Part shown: positions 1-6,797 of the stretch, piece after piece
Layout of the letters: every line of letters begins with the position of its first letter
Position numbering within the stretch: the stretch's first letter is position 1
Origin: Metarhizobium sp039808465
GTDB lineage: Bacteria; Pseudomonadota; Alphaproteobacteria; Rhizobiales; Rhizobiaceae
Direction of reading: 5' to 3'
Assembly (NCBI GenBank): GCA_039808465.1
Contig: JBDHTA010000151.1
Coordinates: forward strand, 1 to 10,386
DNA: 10,386 nucleotides
Made by a program: the position numbers and the translations under genes
The notes under the pieces: model-generated
The model's database searches: none
What the model was told of the DNA's origin: nothing
What the model saw: the letters and a program-made list of their open reading frames with translations, nothing else

Positions 1-535
1 GGGCGGCGCGTTTCTGGCTCTCCACCGCATAGGCGTCGACATCGTTCCGGGAGAAGCCGTACTTGGTGGCGATCAGGTCGGCGGAAACGCCCTGCGGCAT
101 GAAGTAAGCAGGAAAGCTGACGGAGGGATCCATGAACCACGCGCCGCCCGCCATGCCGAGACCGATGCGCGACATGGATTCGACGCCGCCGGCGATGACG
201 ATATCGTCCGCCCCCTGCGCGATCTTGGCCGCGCCGAGATTGACGGCATCGAGGCCGGAGGCGCAGAAGCGGGAAATCTGCATGCCGGGCGCGCGGTTGG
301 AATAGCCGGCCTCGAAGGCCGCCGCCTTGGGAATGACCGCGCCCGCCTCATAGACCGGGTCGACGCAGCCGAAGATGATGTCGTCGACCGTGGCGGTGTC
401 GAGGCCGTTGCGGCCGCGCAGCGCTTCCAGCACCCGGGCGGCAAGGCGCGGGGTCGGCACCTCATGCAGCGCGCCGTCCTTCTTGCCGCGCCCGCGCGGG
501 GTGCGCACGTGATCGTAGATGAAGACGTCGGTCAT
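1..535 (-). CDS. Thiolase (acetyl-CoA acyltransferase), 5' part only
   Basis: This is the N-terminal 178 residues of a thiolase of usually about 400 residues; the rest lies beyond the left edge. Thiolases cleave 3-ketoacyl-CoA with CoA, the last step of beta-oxidation, or run in reverse to make acetoacetyl-CoA. The translation starts MTDVFIYDHVRTPRGRG, the usual thiolase opening. The segment SRFCASGLDAVN carries the nucleophilic cysteine at residue 91, where the family has it. A further conserved block, AGGVESMSR, follows. The second active-site cysteine and the histidine are outside the window. The ATG is preceded by an AGGGAGAGAGG ribosome site (543-553) with a 7-base gap, which settles the start. 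The gene lies 72 bp after the acyl-CoA dehydrogenase on the same strand, so the two are probably co-transcribed; a FadB-type hydratase/dehydrogenase gene is expected next, outside the window. That it works in degradation rather than synthesis is inferred from this context. Confidence 0.93.
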   Translation of the reverse strand, partial: MTDVFIYDHVRTPRGRGKKDGALHEVPTPRLAARVLEALRGRNGLDTATVDDIIFGCVDPVYEAGAVIPKAAAFEAGYSNRAPGMQISRFCASGLDAVNLGAAKIAQGADDIVIAGGVESMSRIGLGMAGGAWFMDPSVSFPAYFMPQGVSADLIATKYGFSRNDVDAYAVESQKRAA

Positions 536-573
536 GAGGCTGCCTCTCTCCCTGCAAATCACTGCTATCATAG

Positions 574-599
574 CGGCCTTCCGGTCTGCCGGAAGCCCG
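574..599. repeat. Inverted repeat in the dehydrogenase-thiolase spacer
   Basis: The arms at 574-584 and 589-599 are 11 bp each with one C-C mismatch, and the loop is TCTG. It fills a good part of the 72-bp gap between two genes of one operon. No T run follows on the minus strand, so it does not look like an intrinsic terminator. It may stabilise or process the transcript, or be a small interspersed palindrome. No function is claimed. Confidence 0.45.
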
Positions 600-607
600 A
601 AAGTGGC

Positions 608-2401
608 TCAGAACGCCTCGGCGGGCAGCGCCATCATCGTATCCGCGCCCGCCTCGATGCGCGCCTTGCGCAGCGCCGTTTCCGGCAGGATGCGCTCCAT
701 GAAGAAGCGGGCCGTCACCAGCTTGGCTTCGTGGAAGGCGGCCTTCTCCCCGCCCCTGGCCAGCCCTTCCTGCGCGGCTTTCGCCATCCGCGCCCACATG
801 TAGCCGAGGATGACGAGGCCGGAGAGATGCATGTAATCCGTCGAGCCCGCGCCCGCATTGTCCGGCTTGTCCATGGCGTTCTGCATGAACCACATGGTCG
901 CGGCTTGCAGGTCGTTCAAGCCCTTCTTGAGATGCTTCGTGAAGAAACTCATCCGCTCGTCATGGCGATGCGCCTCGCAGAACTCGCCGATTTCCGCAAA
1001 CAGCGCCATGACGGCGCGCCCGCCGTGATGGCCGAGCTTGCGGCCGACGAGATCGAGCGCCTGAATGCCGTTCGCGCCCTCGTAGATCATGGCGATGCGG
1101 GCATCGCGCACGAACTGGCTCATGCCGTTTTCCTCGATATAGCCATGGCCGCCGAACACCTGCTGCGCCATCACGGCGTGGTCGAAACCCTTGTCGGTCA
1201 GGACACCCTTGAGGATCGGCGTCACCAGGCCGAGCATGTCGTCGGCCGCCTGCTTCTCGGCCGGATCGGACGAGCGGTGGGCGATGTCGGATTTCAGCGC
1301 CGTCCACAGCAGGAAGGCCCTGGAGCCCTCGTTGAAGGCGCGGATGGTCATCAGCGCGCGGCGGATATCGGGATGGACGATGATCGGATCGGCGGGCCTG
1401 TCCTTCGCCTGCGCGCCGGTCAGCGCCCTGCCCTGCAAACGCTCGCGGGCATAGGATGCGGCATTCTGATAGGCGATATCGGCAACCGCCAGCCCTTGCA
1501 GGCCCACGCCGAGGCGCGCCTCGTTCATCATCACGAACATGGCCGCAAGGCCGTGATGCGCCTCGCCGACGAGATAGCCGGTCGCCCCGTCGTGATTGAT
1601 GACGCAGGTGGCATTGCCATGGATGCCCATCTTGCGCTCGATGGCGCCGCAGGTGACGCCGTTGCGCGCCCCCGGCGAGCCATCCGCGTTCAGCAGGAAT
1701 TTCGGTACGATGAACAGCGAGATGCCCTTGGTGCCCTCCGGCGCGCCCTCGATGCGGGGCAGCACCAGATGCACGATGTTGTCCGCCATGTCGTGCTCGC
1801 CAGCGGAGATGAAGATCTTCTGGCCGGTGATGCGGTAGGTGCCATCCGCCTGCGGCACGGCCTTGGTGCGCAACAGGCCGAGATCGGTGCCGCAATGCGG
1901 CTCGGTCAGGTTCATGGTGCCGGACCAGCGGCCGGAGACCATGTTCGGCAGCCATGTCCGCTTCTGCTCCTCGGAGCCGTGAACGATCAGCGCCGCGATC
2001 GCCCCTTGCGTCAGGCCGGGATACATCATCAGCGCCATGTTGGCGGCCGAGGAGAAGGAGCCGACCGCCGCATGCAGCGTATAGGGCAGGCCCTGCCCGC
2101 CGAATTCCTCCGGGATCGCCAGCCCGATCCAGCCGCCGTCCCGGTACGCCTCATACGCCTCGCGAAAACCGGGCGGCGTGGTGACGGAGCCATCCTCGTG
2201 GCGCACGCAGCCCTCGCGGTCGCCGACGGCGTTCAGCGGCAGGAAGATATCCTCCGAGATTTTCGCCGCTTCCGACAGGATCGCCTCGAGCATATCCGGC
2301 GTCGCATCGGCAAAGCCCGGCAGGTTGTTGTAGCGGTCGAGGCGCAGCACCTCGTCCAGAACGAAAAGCGTATCCTCCACAGGAGCCTTGTAGACCGGCA
2401 T
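608..2401 (-). CDS. Acyl-CoA dehydrogenase with extra C-terminal domain
   Basis: This 597-residue FAD enzyme oxidises an acyl-CoA to the 2-enoyl-CoA, the first step of beta-oxidation, and passes electrons to ETF. The order is an N-terminal helical domain (about 1-160), the middle beta domain opening with LTEPHCGTDLG (E167 in the family signature), and the C-terminal catalytic domain with QVFGGHGYIEENGMSQ and IYEGANGIQALDL, whose E441 is the probable catalytic base. A further helical domain of about 120 residues ends the protein. This long form (about 590-600 aa, against about 380 for short enzymes) is the group often annotated as DmdC-like 3-methylmercaptopropionyl-CoA dehydrogenase, but the substrate cannot be read from sequence. 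I chose the ATG at 2401 because GGAGGG lies at 2409-2414 and MPVYKAPVEDTLF is a typical opening; an in-frame ATG at 2458 would add 19 basic residues. It is followed by the thiolase and diverges from podJ. Confidence 0.93.
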   Translation of the reverse strand: MPVYKAPVEDTLFVLDEVLRLDRYNNLPGFADATPDMLEAILSEAAKISEDIFLPLNAVGDREGCVRHEDGSVTTPPGFREAYEAYRDGGWIGLAIPEEFGGQGLPYTLHAAVGSFSSAANMALMMYPGLTQGAIAALIVHGSEEQKRTWLPNMVSGRWSGTMNLTEPHCGTDLGLLRTKAVPQADGTYRITGQKIFISAGEHDMADNIVHLVLPRIEGAPEGTKGISLFIVPKFLLNADGSPGARNGVTCGAIERKMGIHGNATCVINHDGATGYLVGEAHHGLAAMFVMMNEARLGVGLQGLAVADIAYQNAASYARERLQGRALTGAQAKDRPADPIIVHPDIRRALMTIRAFNEGSRAFLLWTALKSDIAHRSSDPAEKQAADDMLGLVTPILKGVLTDKGFDHAVMAQQVFGGHGYIEENGMSQFVRDARIAMIYEGANGIQALDLVGRKLGHHGGRAVMALFAEIGEFCEAHRHDERMSFFTKHLKKGLNDLQAATMWFMQNAMDKPDNAGAGSTDYMHLSGLVILGYMWARMAKAAQEGLARGGEKAAFHEAKLVTARFFMERILPETALRKARIEAGADTMMALPAEAF

Positions 2402-2582
2402 CGTCTTTCCCTCCAACCGCCTGAAACAAAGGCGCAAGCTTCGAAGCAGATTGGCCATCTATTCTCACCGCGAAAGCAATCCGTGGCTGCGCCTTATCCG
2501 CGTCGTTTGCCTGAGCTTACAGGGAGAGAGTTAATCGCTTGCTCCCATTTGAACAGGGCATGGCGAAAAACGTGCGGTCACG

Positions 2583-2602
2583 GCCCGGCGCAACCGCCGG
2601 GC
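2583..2602. repeat. GC-rich perfect hairpin in the divergent region
   Basis: GCCCGGCG (2583-2590) pairs perfectly with CGCCGGGC (2595-2602) around the loop CAAC. No T run follows directly on either strand; on the minus strand a TTTTT comes only about 15 bases later. It may insulate the two divergent transcripts or belong to a leader RNA. Its role is unknown. Confidence 0.4.
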
Positions 2603-2640
2603 GGCATACATGAGATAATGATTGAGAATTGGGGGTCGCG

Positions 2641-2657
2641 TTAACCACCTGTTTACC
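2641..2657 (+). promoter_or_regulatory. Candidate CtrA binding site upstream of podJ
   Basis: The sequence reads TTAA-CCACCTG-TTTACC. The alphaproteobacterial CtrA consensus is TTAA-N7-TTAAC, so there is one mismatch in the second half and the spacing is exact. It can also be read as two direct half-sites, TTAACCA and TTTACCA, 11 bp apart. It lies 174 bp before the podJ ATG. CtrA is the cell-cycle master regulator of this group and polarity genes are common targets; that it controls podJ here is inferred. Confidence 0.5.
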
Positions 2658-2790
2658 ATGTTTGAACGATGGTGCGCGATAAGGTCTGGTGAACCGCGAT
2701 TTTTCGTTTCGCGTTCCGGCGGCGCGCCAGCCCACCGTAAAAGTCCCGCGGGGAAAGGCCAGTCCTCTTTCCGCATCCGGAACGACACCA

Positions 2791-2805
2791 CCGGAGATTC
2801 TCCGG
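2791..2805. promoter_or_regulatory. Palindrome centred on a CcrM (GANTC) site in the podJ leader
   Basis: CCGGAGATTCTCCGG is a perfect 15-bp palindrome with 7-bp arms around T2798. Its centre is GATTC (2796-2800), a target of the cell-cycle DNA methylase CcrM, and it is the only GANTC I found between 2402 and 2830. It ends 25 bp before the podJ start codon, so it could be a DNA operator, a methylation-sensed site, or an RNA hairpin near the ribosome site. Confidence 0.45.
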
Positions 2806-2830
2806 CACAAAGGCTGAAACGAGCAGACAC

Positions 2831-5800
2831 ATGAACGGATCGCGCCCCACACCACCCCGCCACGGTGACAGGTCATCGCTCGATGCGCTGAGCCGCACGA
2901 TCGAGGGGCTGGAGGCGCGCATCGAAGGCCTGATCGCCACGCCCCGCAACGATTTTCGCACGCGGCCCATGGCCGATCACGGCGAGCGGCCCGCGCGCCG
3001 CGAAAGCTGGCGCGAACCGGCCATGCCCGAACGGGATGCCCGCCCCATGCGGGATGACCGTCCCATGCGCGACGAACGCCCCCGCTCCATGCGCGACGAG
3101 CGCGACACGCGGCCCGATCCGCTCAAGGAAATCCGCCAGCGCCAGCGCTCGCTCGATGCCGGACGCCGCCCCGCGCCGCAATACGCCGCGCCCCGCCACG
3201 AGGAGGCGCAGGCCTTCGCGCCGCGTGAGCCGCACGCCCCCTATGCAGCCGCCCCGCAGGCGGCGATGCCCGATCCGGCCATGAAGGAGATCGCGCAGGC
3301 GCTGGTCAGCCTGCGCCACGAACTCAAGCAGGATATCTCGCAAGGGGTTGCCCGCGAAGTCGGGGCGCTGCGCGAGGAAATGCGCAGCCTGCGCGCCTCC
3401 GCGCAGGATCATTCCGTCGCCATCGACGTGCGCGACGATCTCGCCCGCCTGTCGCAGAGCATCGACCAGCTCGGCCACCAGCCCTCCTCGCAGCGCGAGG
3501 CGGACAGCCTGCGCGCCGAATTCGAGGAGTTGCGGGCGATGATGGACGGGCTCGCCCGCGAGGAATCCATCCGCCACATGCACATGCGCTGGAACGGCAT
3601 GGAGGACAAGCTCCACGCCATCGAGACCGGCCCGTTGCAGGAGGAGCTGGTGTCGCTCGCCTACCGGCTGGACGACATCAAGGTGCAGCTCGGCACGATG
3701 CGCGACATCCCGGCCATTCAGGCGCTGGAAGACAAGCTGCTGCGCGTCGCCCACGCCGTCGAGCATCTGGGCGAGCGCATGCCCGCGCAGCAGGACGGGG
3801 CGCTGACCGAGCAGTTCGCCGGTCTGGACAGCCGCCTCGACGAGATCAGCCGCGCCATCGCCGCCACCGGCCGCGCCGCCAATGCCGCCGACAGCTCCGC
3901 CATGCAGCGGCTGGAAAACCGGCTGGGGGCGCTTGCCGACCAGATCGAGGCCATCGGCCGCGAGACCATGAACCGCCCCGATCCCGCCGCCGAGTTCGGC
4001 GCGCGCATCGAGGCGCTGGCGGCCCGGGTCGAGGACATCGCCCAGGCCGAGGCCGCCCAGCGGCTTGACGAGCGGCTGGAGCAATTGTCGGCGCTGCTGG
4101 AGCGCTCGCAGAAGACGCCCGCCGCGCCCGCCCCGGAACTGACCGGCTATCTCGCCGATATCTCCCGCAAGATCGACGCGCTGGAGCATGGCTCGGTCAA
4201 CGACATGCTGGCCGAGCGGCTGGATTATCTCGCCCGCCGCATCGAGGAATTCGAATTCCAGCCGCAGCCTCTCGCCGCGCCCGACGATGGCGCCATGCGC
4301 CGCATCGAGGGCCAGTTGAGCACTATCGCCGCCCGGCTGGACGAAACCGGTGCAGCCCCCGCCCATGACCTGTCGGCGCTGCGGGCGCTGGAAGACCAGA
4401 TCGCGCATCTGTCGCACCTGATCAGCGAGCCGCGCCCGGCGCCCGCCGAACTGCCGCCAGCCTTCGAGAACCGCCTGTCGGCCATCGAAGACTACATGGC
4501 GACCAATGACGAATACATCATCGAGGCGGCCCGCCATGCGGCGGAAGCCGTGGTCGAAGCCTATGGGCGCGGTGGCATGCCCGCCGCCGCAACCGATGGC
4601 GGCGCGGCCGACGTCTCGGCGCTGGCCGCCCTTGCCGACGATCTCCGGCATCTGGAAGAACTCAGCCGCAGCTCCGAGGAGCGCACCCAGCATACCTTCG
4701 AGGCGCTGCACGACACCCTCGTGCAGATCGCGGGCCGTCTGGAGGACATGGATGGCCGATTTCGCGACTTCCAGGACGAGCAGCATGAGCGCCGCCCGCA
4801 GCCGGTAATGCCGAAGGCAACGCAGCCGGTCTTCGCCGAAGAAAGCTTCGCCGCCGACCCCTACGATTACGCCGAAACGATCCGCCCGGTTTCCCCGCGC
4901 GAATCCGTGGCCGAGCAATCCGCTCCGGCGCTCGCCTCCATGGTGGCGGAAGCGGAAACGGCGCTTGCCGCCGAAACGGAGGAGGCGAAGGAGGAAAAGC
5001 CCGGCCTGTTCGCCAGCCTCGGCAAGAAATTCCGCACCGGCCGCAAGGCGGGCCAGCCCGCCGCAATCCAGCAGCGCGAGATGATCGAGCCCGCGCCGCC
5101 GCTGGCGCCGGAGGAAATCGTTCCCGCCCCCGAAACCAACGAGCTGCTGGAGCCCGGCTCCGGCGCGCCCGATATCAAGCGCATTCTGGAACGCGTGCGC
5201 GCCATGCAGAACGGCCAGTCCGCCTCGCAGGAGCCGGACGGCGACCGCGCCAATTATATCGCCGCCGCCCGCCGCGCCGCCCAGGCCGCCGCGCAGGAAA
5301 TCGACCAGGCGCAGAAGCAGCCGCTGATGCGGGAAAACGGCTCGCTCACCTCCACCCTCAAGCGCCATCGCCGCCCGATCCTGATGGCCGTCGGCGCCAT
5401 CCTGCTCGCCGTCATGGCCCTGCCGATCGCCAAGAATTTCATCGGCTCCCGCCAGCAGGCCCCGGCAGCTGTCGAGGCCAGCGTCACACCCGAAAGCGCC
5501 CCGGAAACGGCCGCAGCCGAAGAGGAGCCCGCTCCCGCCCCCGCCATCACCGCGACGGGCCGCGCCAGCGCCGATCTGGCGCCGCCCGCTGACGATATGA
5601 CGCATCCGGCCGAGATGGAGAGCGCTGACGCGCCGGAGATTTCCGATGCGCCGGAACAGGCCGAGGCCGAGCTTCCGGCCGATCCCGCGCCGCTTGCCGC
5701 CAGCGCCGCGCCGGTCGCGGTTCCCGATGCGATCACCCCGAAGGCGCTGGCCGACGCCGCGCGCGGCGGCGATCCGCTGGCGCTGTTCGAAATCGGCTCG

Positions 5801-6571
5801 CGCTACACCGACGGGCGCGGCGGCGTCAAAACCGATCTCGCCGCCGCCGCCAAGTGGTATCAGCTTGCCGCCGACAAGGGCTTCGCGCCCGCGCAGTACC
5901 GCATCGCCAACCTCTATGAAAAGGGCACCGGCGTCGAACGCGACATCGCCAAGGCCCGCGGCTATTACGAGGCCGCCGCCGAGAAGGGCAATGCCAGCGC
6001 CATGCACAATCTCGCCGTGCTGCTGGCGACCGGCGCGGAAGGCGACCCGGATTACGATGCCGCCGCGGACTGGTTCAAGAAGGCCGCCGATCTCGGCGTC
6101 GCCGACAGCCAGTTCAACCTTGCGATCCTGTATGCGCGCGGCAATGGCGTGAAGCAGGATCTGGAAGAATCCTACAAGTGGTTCGCCGTCGCCGCCAAGG
6201 ACGGCGACAAGGACGCCGCCCAGAAGCGCGACGAAGTGGCCAACGCCATGCGCCCCGAGCAACTGGAAGCCGCCCGCGCCAAGGTGGATCTGTGGAAGGC
6301 GCAGCCGCTTGCCGAGGACGCCAATTCCGTCGACCTGCCGGATAGCTGGGCGGGCAAGGGCACCACCACCGCCTCCATCGACATGAAGAAGGCCATGCGC
6401 AACATTCAGGCCATCCTCAACAATAACGGCTTCGACGCGGGCCAGCCGGATGGCGAGATGGGCAAGAAGACCGTCAACGCCATCAAGGCTTTCCAGAAGT
6501 CGATCGGCATGGAAGCGGACGGCAAGGTTTCCGACAAGCTGGTGAAGGAACTGCTCGCCCGCAACAAGTAA
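2831..6571 (+). CDS. podJ: PodJ-type polar organising protein
   Basis: A 1246-residue membrane-anchored scaffold of the PodJ family, which recruits other factors to a cell pole; in Agrobacterium and Sinorhizobium it acts in growth-pole to old-pole maturation. The N-terminus SSLDALSRTIEGLEARIEGL is followed by a charged Arg/Met/Asp/Pro tract (about 53-95), with RPMRD-like units at 68-92. Residues about 151-653 are mostly heptad-rich coiled coil, interrupted by Ala/Pro-rich joints. An acidic linker and the segment DIKRILERVRAMQ (from 781) lead to basic KRHRR and one membrane span (about 849-867), giving a cytoplasmic N-terminus and periplasmic C-terminus. Outside are an Ala/Pro/Glu linker, about four Sel1/TPR-like repeats (about 970-1130) and a peptidoglycan-binding domain (about 1187-1243). 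The size fits rhizobial PodJ and exceeds Caulobacter PodJ (about 970 residues). The start rests on the conserved opening, as the ribosome site is weak. A possible CtrA site and a GANTC palindrome lie upstream. Confidence 0.92.
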   Translation: MNGSRPTPPRHGDRSSLDALSRTIEGLEARIEGLIATPRNDFRTRPMADHGERPARRESWREPAMPERDARPMRDDRPMRDERPRSMRDERDTRPDPLKEIRQRQRSLDAGRRPAPQYAAPRHEEAQAFAPREPHAPYAAAPQAAMPDPAMKEIAQALVSLRHELKQDISQGVAREVGALREEMRSLRASAQDHSVAIDVRDDLARLSQSIDQLGHQPSSQREADSLRAEFEELRAMMDGLAREESIRHMHMRWNGMEDKLHAIETGPLQEELVSLAYRLDDIKVQLGTMRDIPAIQALEDKLLRVAHAVEHLGERMPAQQDGALTEQFAGLDSRLDEISRAIAATGRAANAADSSAMQRLENRLGALADQIEAIGRETMNRPDPAAEFGARIEALAARVEDIAQAEAAQRLDERLEQLSALLERSQKTPAAPAPELTGYLADISRKIDALEHGSVNDMLAERLDYLARRIEEFEFQPQPLAAPDDGAMRRIEGQLSTIAARLDETGAAPAHDLSALRALEDQIAHLSHLISEPRPAPAELPPAFENRLSAIEDYMATNDEYIIEAARHAAEAVVEAYGRGGMPAAATDGGAADVSALAALADDLRHLEELSRSSEERTQHTFEALHDTLVQIAGRLEDMDGRFRDFQDEQHERRPQPVMPKATQPVFAEESFAADPYDYAETIRPVSPRESVAEQSAPALASMVAEAETALAAETEEAKEEKPGLFASLGKKFRTGRKAGQPAAIQQREMIEPAPPLAPEEIVPAPETNELLEPGSGAPDIKRILERVRAMQNGQSASQEPDGDRANYIAAARRAAQAAAQEIDQAQKQPLMRENGSLTSTLKRHRRPILMAVGAILLAVMALPIAKNFIGSRQQAPAAVEASVTPESAPETAAAEEEPAPAPAITATGRASADLAPPADDMTHPAEMESADAPEISDAPEQAEAELPADPAPLAASAAPVAVPDAITPKALADAARGGDPLALFEIGSRYTDGRGGVKTDLAAAAKWYQLAADKGFAPAQYRIANLYEKGTGVERDIAKARGYYEAAAEKGNASAMHNLAVLLATGAEGDPDYDAAADWFKKAADLGVADSQFNLAILYARGNGVKQDLEESYKWFAVAAKDGDKDAAQKRDEVANAMRPEQLEAARAKVDLWKAQPLAEDANSVDLPDSWAGKGTTTASIDMKKAMRNIQAILNNNGFDAGQPDGEMGKKTVNAIKAFQKSIGMEADGKVSDKLVKELLARNK

Positions 6572-6590
6572 CGGCGGGGGCGGCCCGCCG
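6572..6590 (+). terminator. Hairpin directly after the podJ stop codon, weak terminator candidate
   Basis: CGGCGGG (6572-6578) pairs with CCCGCCG (6584-6590) around a 5-base loop and starts at the base after the podJ TAA. Only GGTTG follows, so there is no U tract. It could protect the 3' end or assist Rho-dependent ending, but it is not a classic intrinsic terminator. Confidence 0.3.
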
Positions 6591-6645
6591 GGTTGCCCCG
6601 ATGCCATTCTCCGCGCCCGGGCTATGGGGCTGACGGTCTTTTCTT

Positions 6646-6692
6646 GCTTTCGAAAGCGGAATTTCCCAAAATCGGACTCGATTTCAGGAATT
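6646..6692. repeat. Double inverted-repeat element between podJ and the permease gene
   Basis: A perfect 12-bp palindrome GCTTTCGAAAGC (6646-6657) is followed at once by a longer imperfect inverted repeat: arms 6660-6674 and 6679-6692, whose inner six bases (AAATCG / CGATTT) match perfectly around GACT and whose outer ends (AATT..CC / GG..AATT) also match. The centre contains a GACTC (6675-6679), a CcrM target. The A/T-rich, symmetric make-up stands out from the GC-rich surroundings and recalls the short palindromic interspersed repeats of rhizobial intergenic DNA. I cannot confirm a repeat family from one copy. Confidence 0.4.
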
Positions 6693-6701
6693 ATGAAGGT
6701 T

Positions 6702-6770
6702 CGGCATGGTAGGATGCCGGGCTATAAGAGCCGTTCGATCCCCCTTGCACCTCGCGAATCACACGCGGGG
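6702..6770 (+). promoter_or_regulatory. Probable leader/promoter segment of the permease operon
   Basis: This segment holds an inverted repeat CGGCAT-N6-ATGCCG (6702-6719), a TATAAG (6723-6728) that could be a -10 box though no good -35 sits at the right distance, a second CcrM site GAATC (6756-6760), and a 7-bp stem with one G-T pair (6750-6756 with 6764-6770) around that site. A promoter is expected here because the upstream gene podJ ends 226 bp before the permease start. The exact promoter is not identified. Confidence 0.25.
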
Positions 6771-6797
6771 CGGCGTTGCTTTTGTTGAGGTCTGCCC

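Larger units (their letters stand above)
2402..2830. promoter_or_regulatory. Divergent regulatory region between acyl-CoA dehydrogenase and podJ
   Basis: This 429-bp stretch must carry the promoters of both the beta-oxidation operon (leftward) and podJ (rightward). I see no convincing gene: the open frames across it lack ribosome sites and family resemblance. It holds a perfect 10-bp palindrome GCTTCGAAGC (2438-2447) close to the dehydrogenase start, a GC-rich hairpin (2583-2602), a CtrA-like site (2641-2657), and a run of possible stem-loops in the podJ leader (about 2691-2713, 2752-2772, 2791-2805). No clear sigma-70 pair with correct spacing was found on either strand. The podJ ATG has only a weak ribosome site (AAAGG at 2809-2813, 17 bases away, or GAG at 2821-2823). 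Confidence 0.7.

Noticed and set aside
2494..2502. DnaA-box-like TTATCCGCG in the divergent region.
   Set aside because: Two of nine bases differ from TTATCCACA and there is no second box, so it may be chance.
2612..2632. Fur-box-like sequence GATAATGATTGAGAATTG.
   Set aside because: Only the left half (GATAATGAT) fits; the right half is a poor match and rhizobia mostly use RirA and Irr for iron control.
464..2644. A 726-codon plus-strand open frame opposite the acyl-CoA dehydrogenase.
   Set aside because: It is a shadow of a strongly supported enzyme gene, rich in His/Arg/Ala, and spans the gap and part of the thiolase too.
2517..2970. Several overlapping 105-119 codon minus-strand frames and a 70-codon plus frame around the podJ start.
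   Set aside because: No ribosome sites, no family likeness, Arg/Ser-rich composition, and they overlap the regulatory region and the podJ start.
2873..6607. A 1244-codon open frame on the minus strand, opposite podJ.
   Set aside because: High third-position G+C in podJ removes stop codons from this frame. The translation is a low-complexity Gly/Arg/Leu/His mix without domains and without a ribosome site; PodJ on the plus strand has clear domains.
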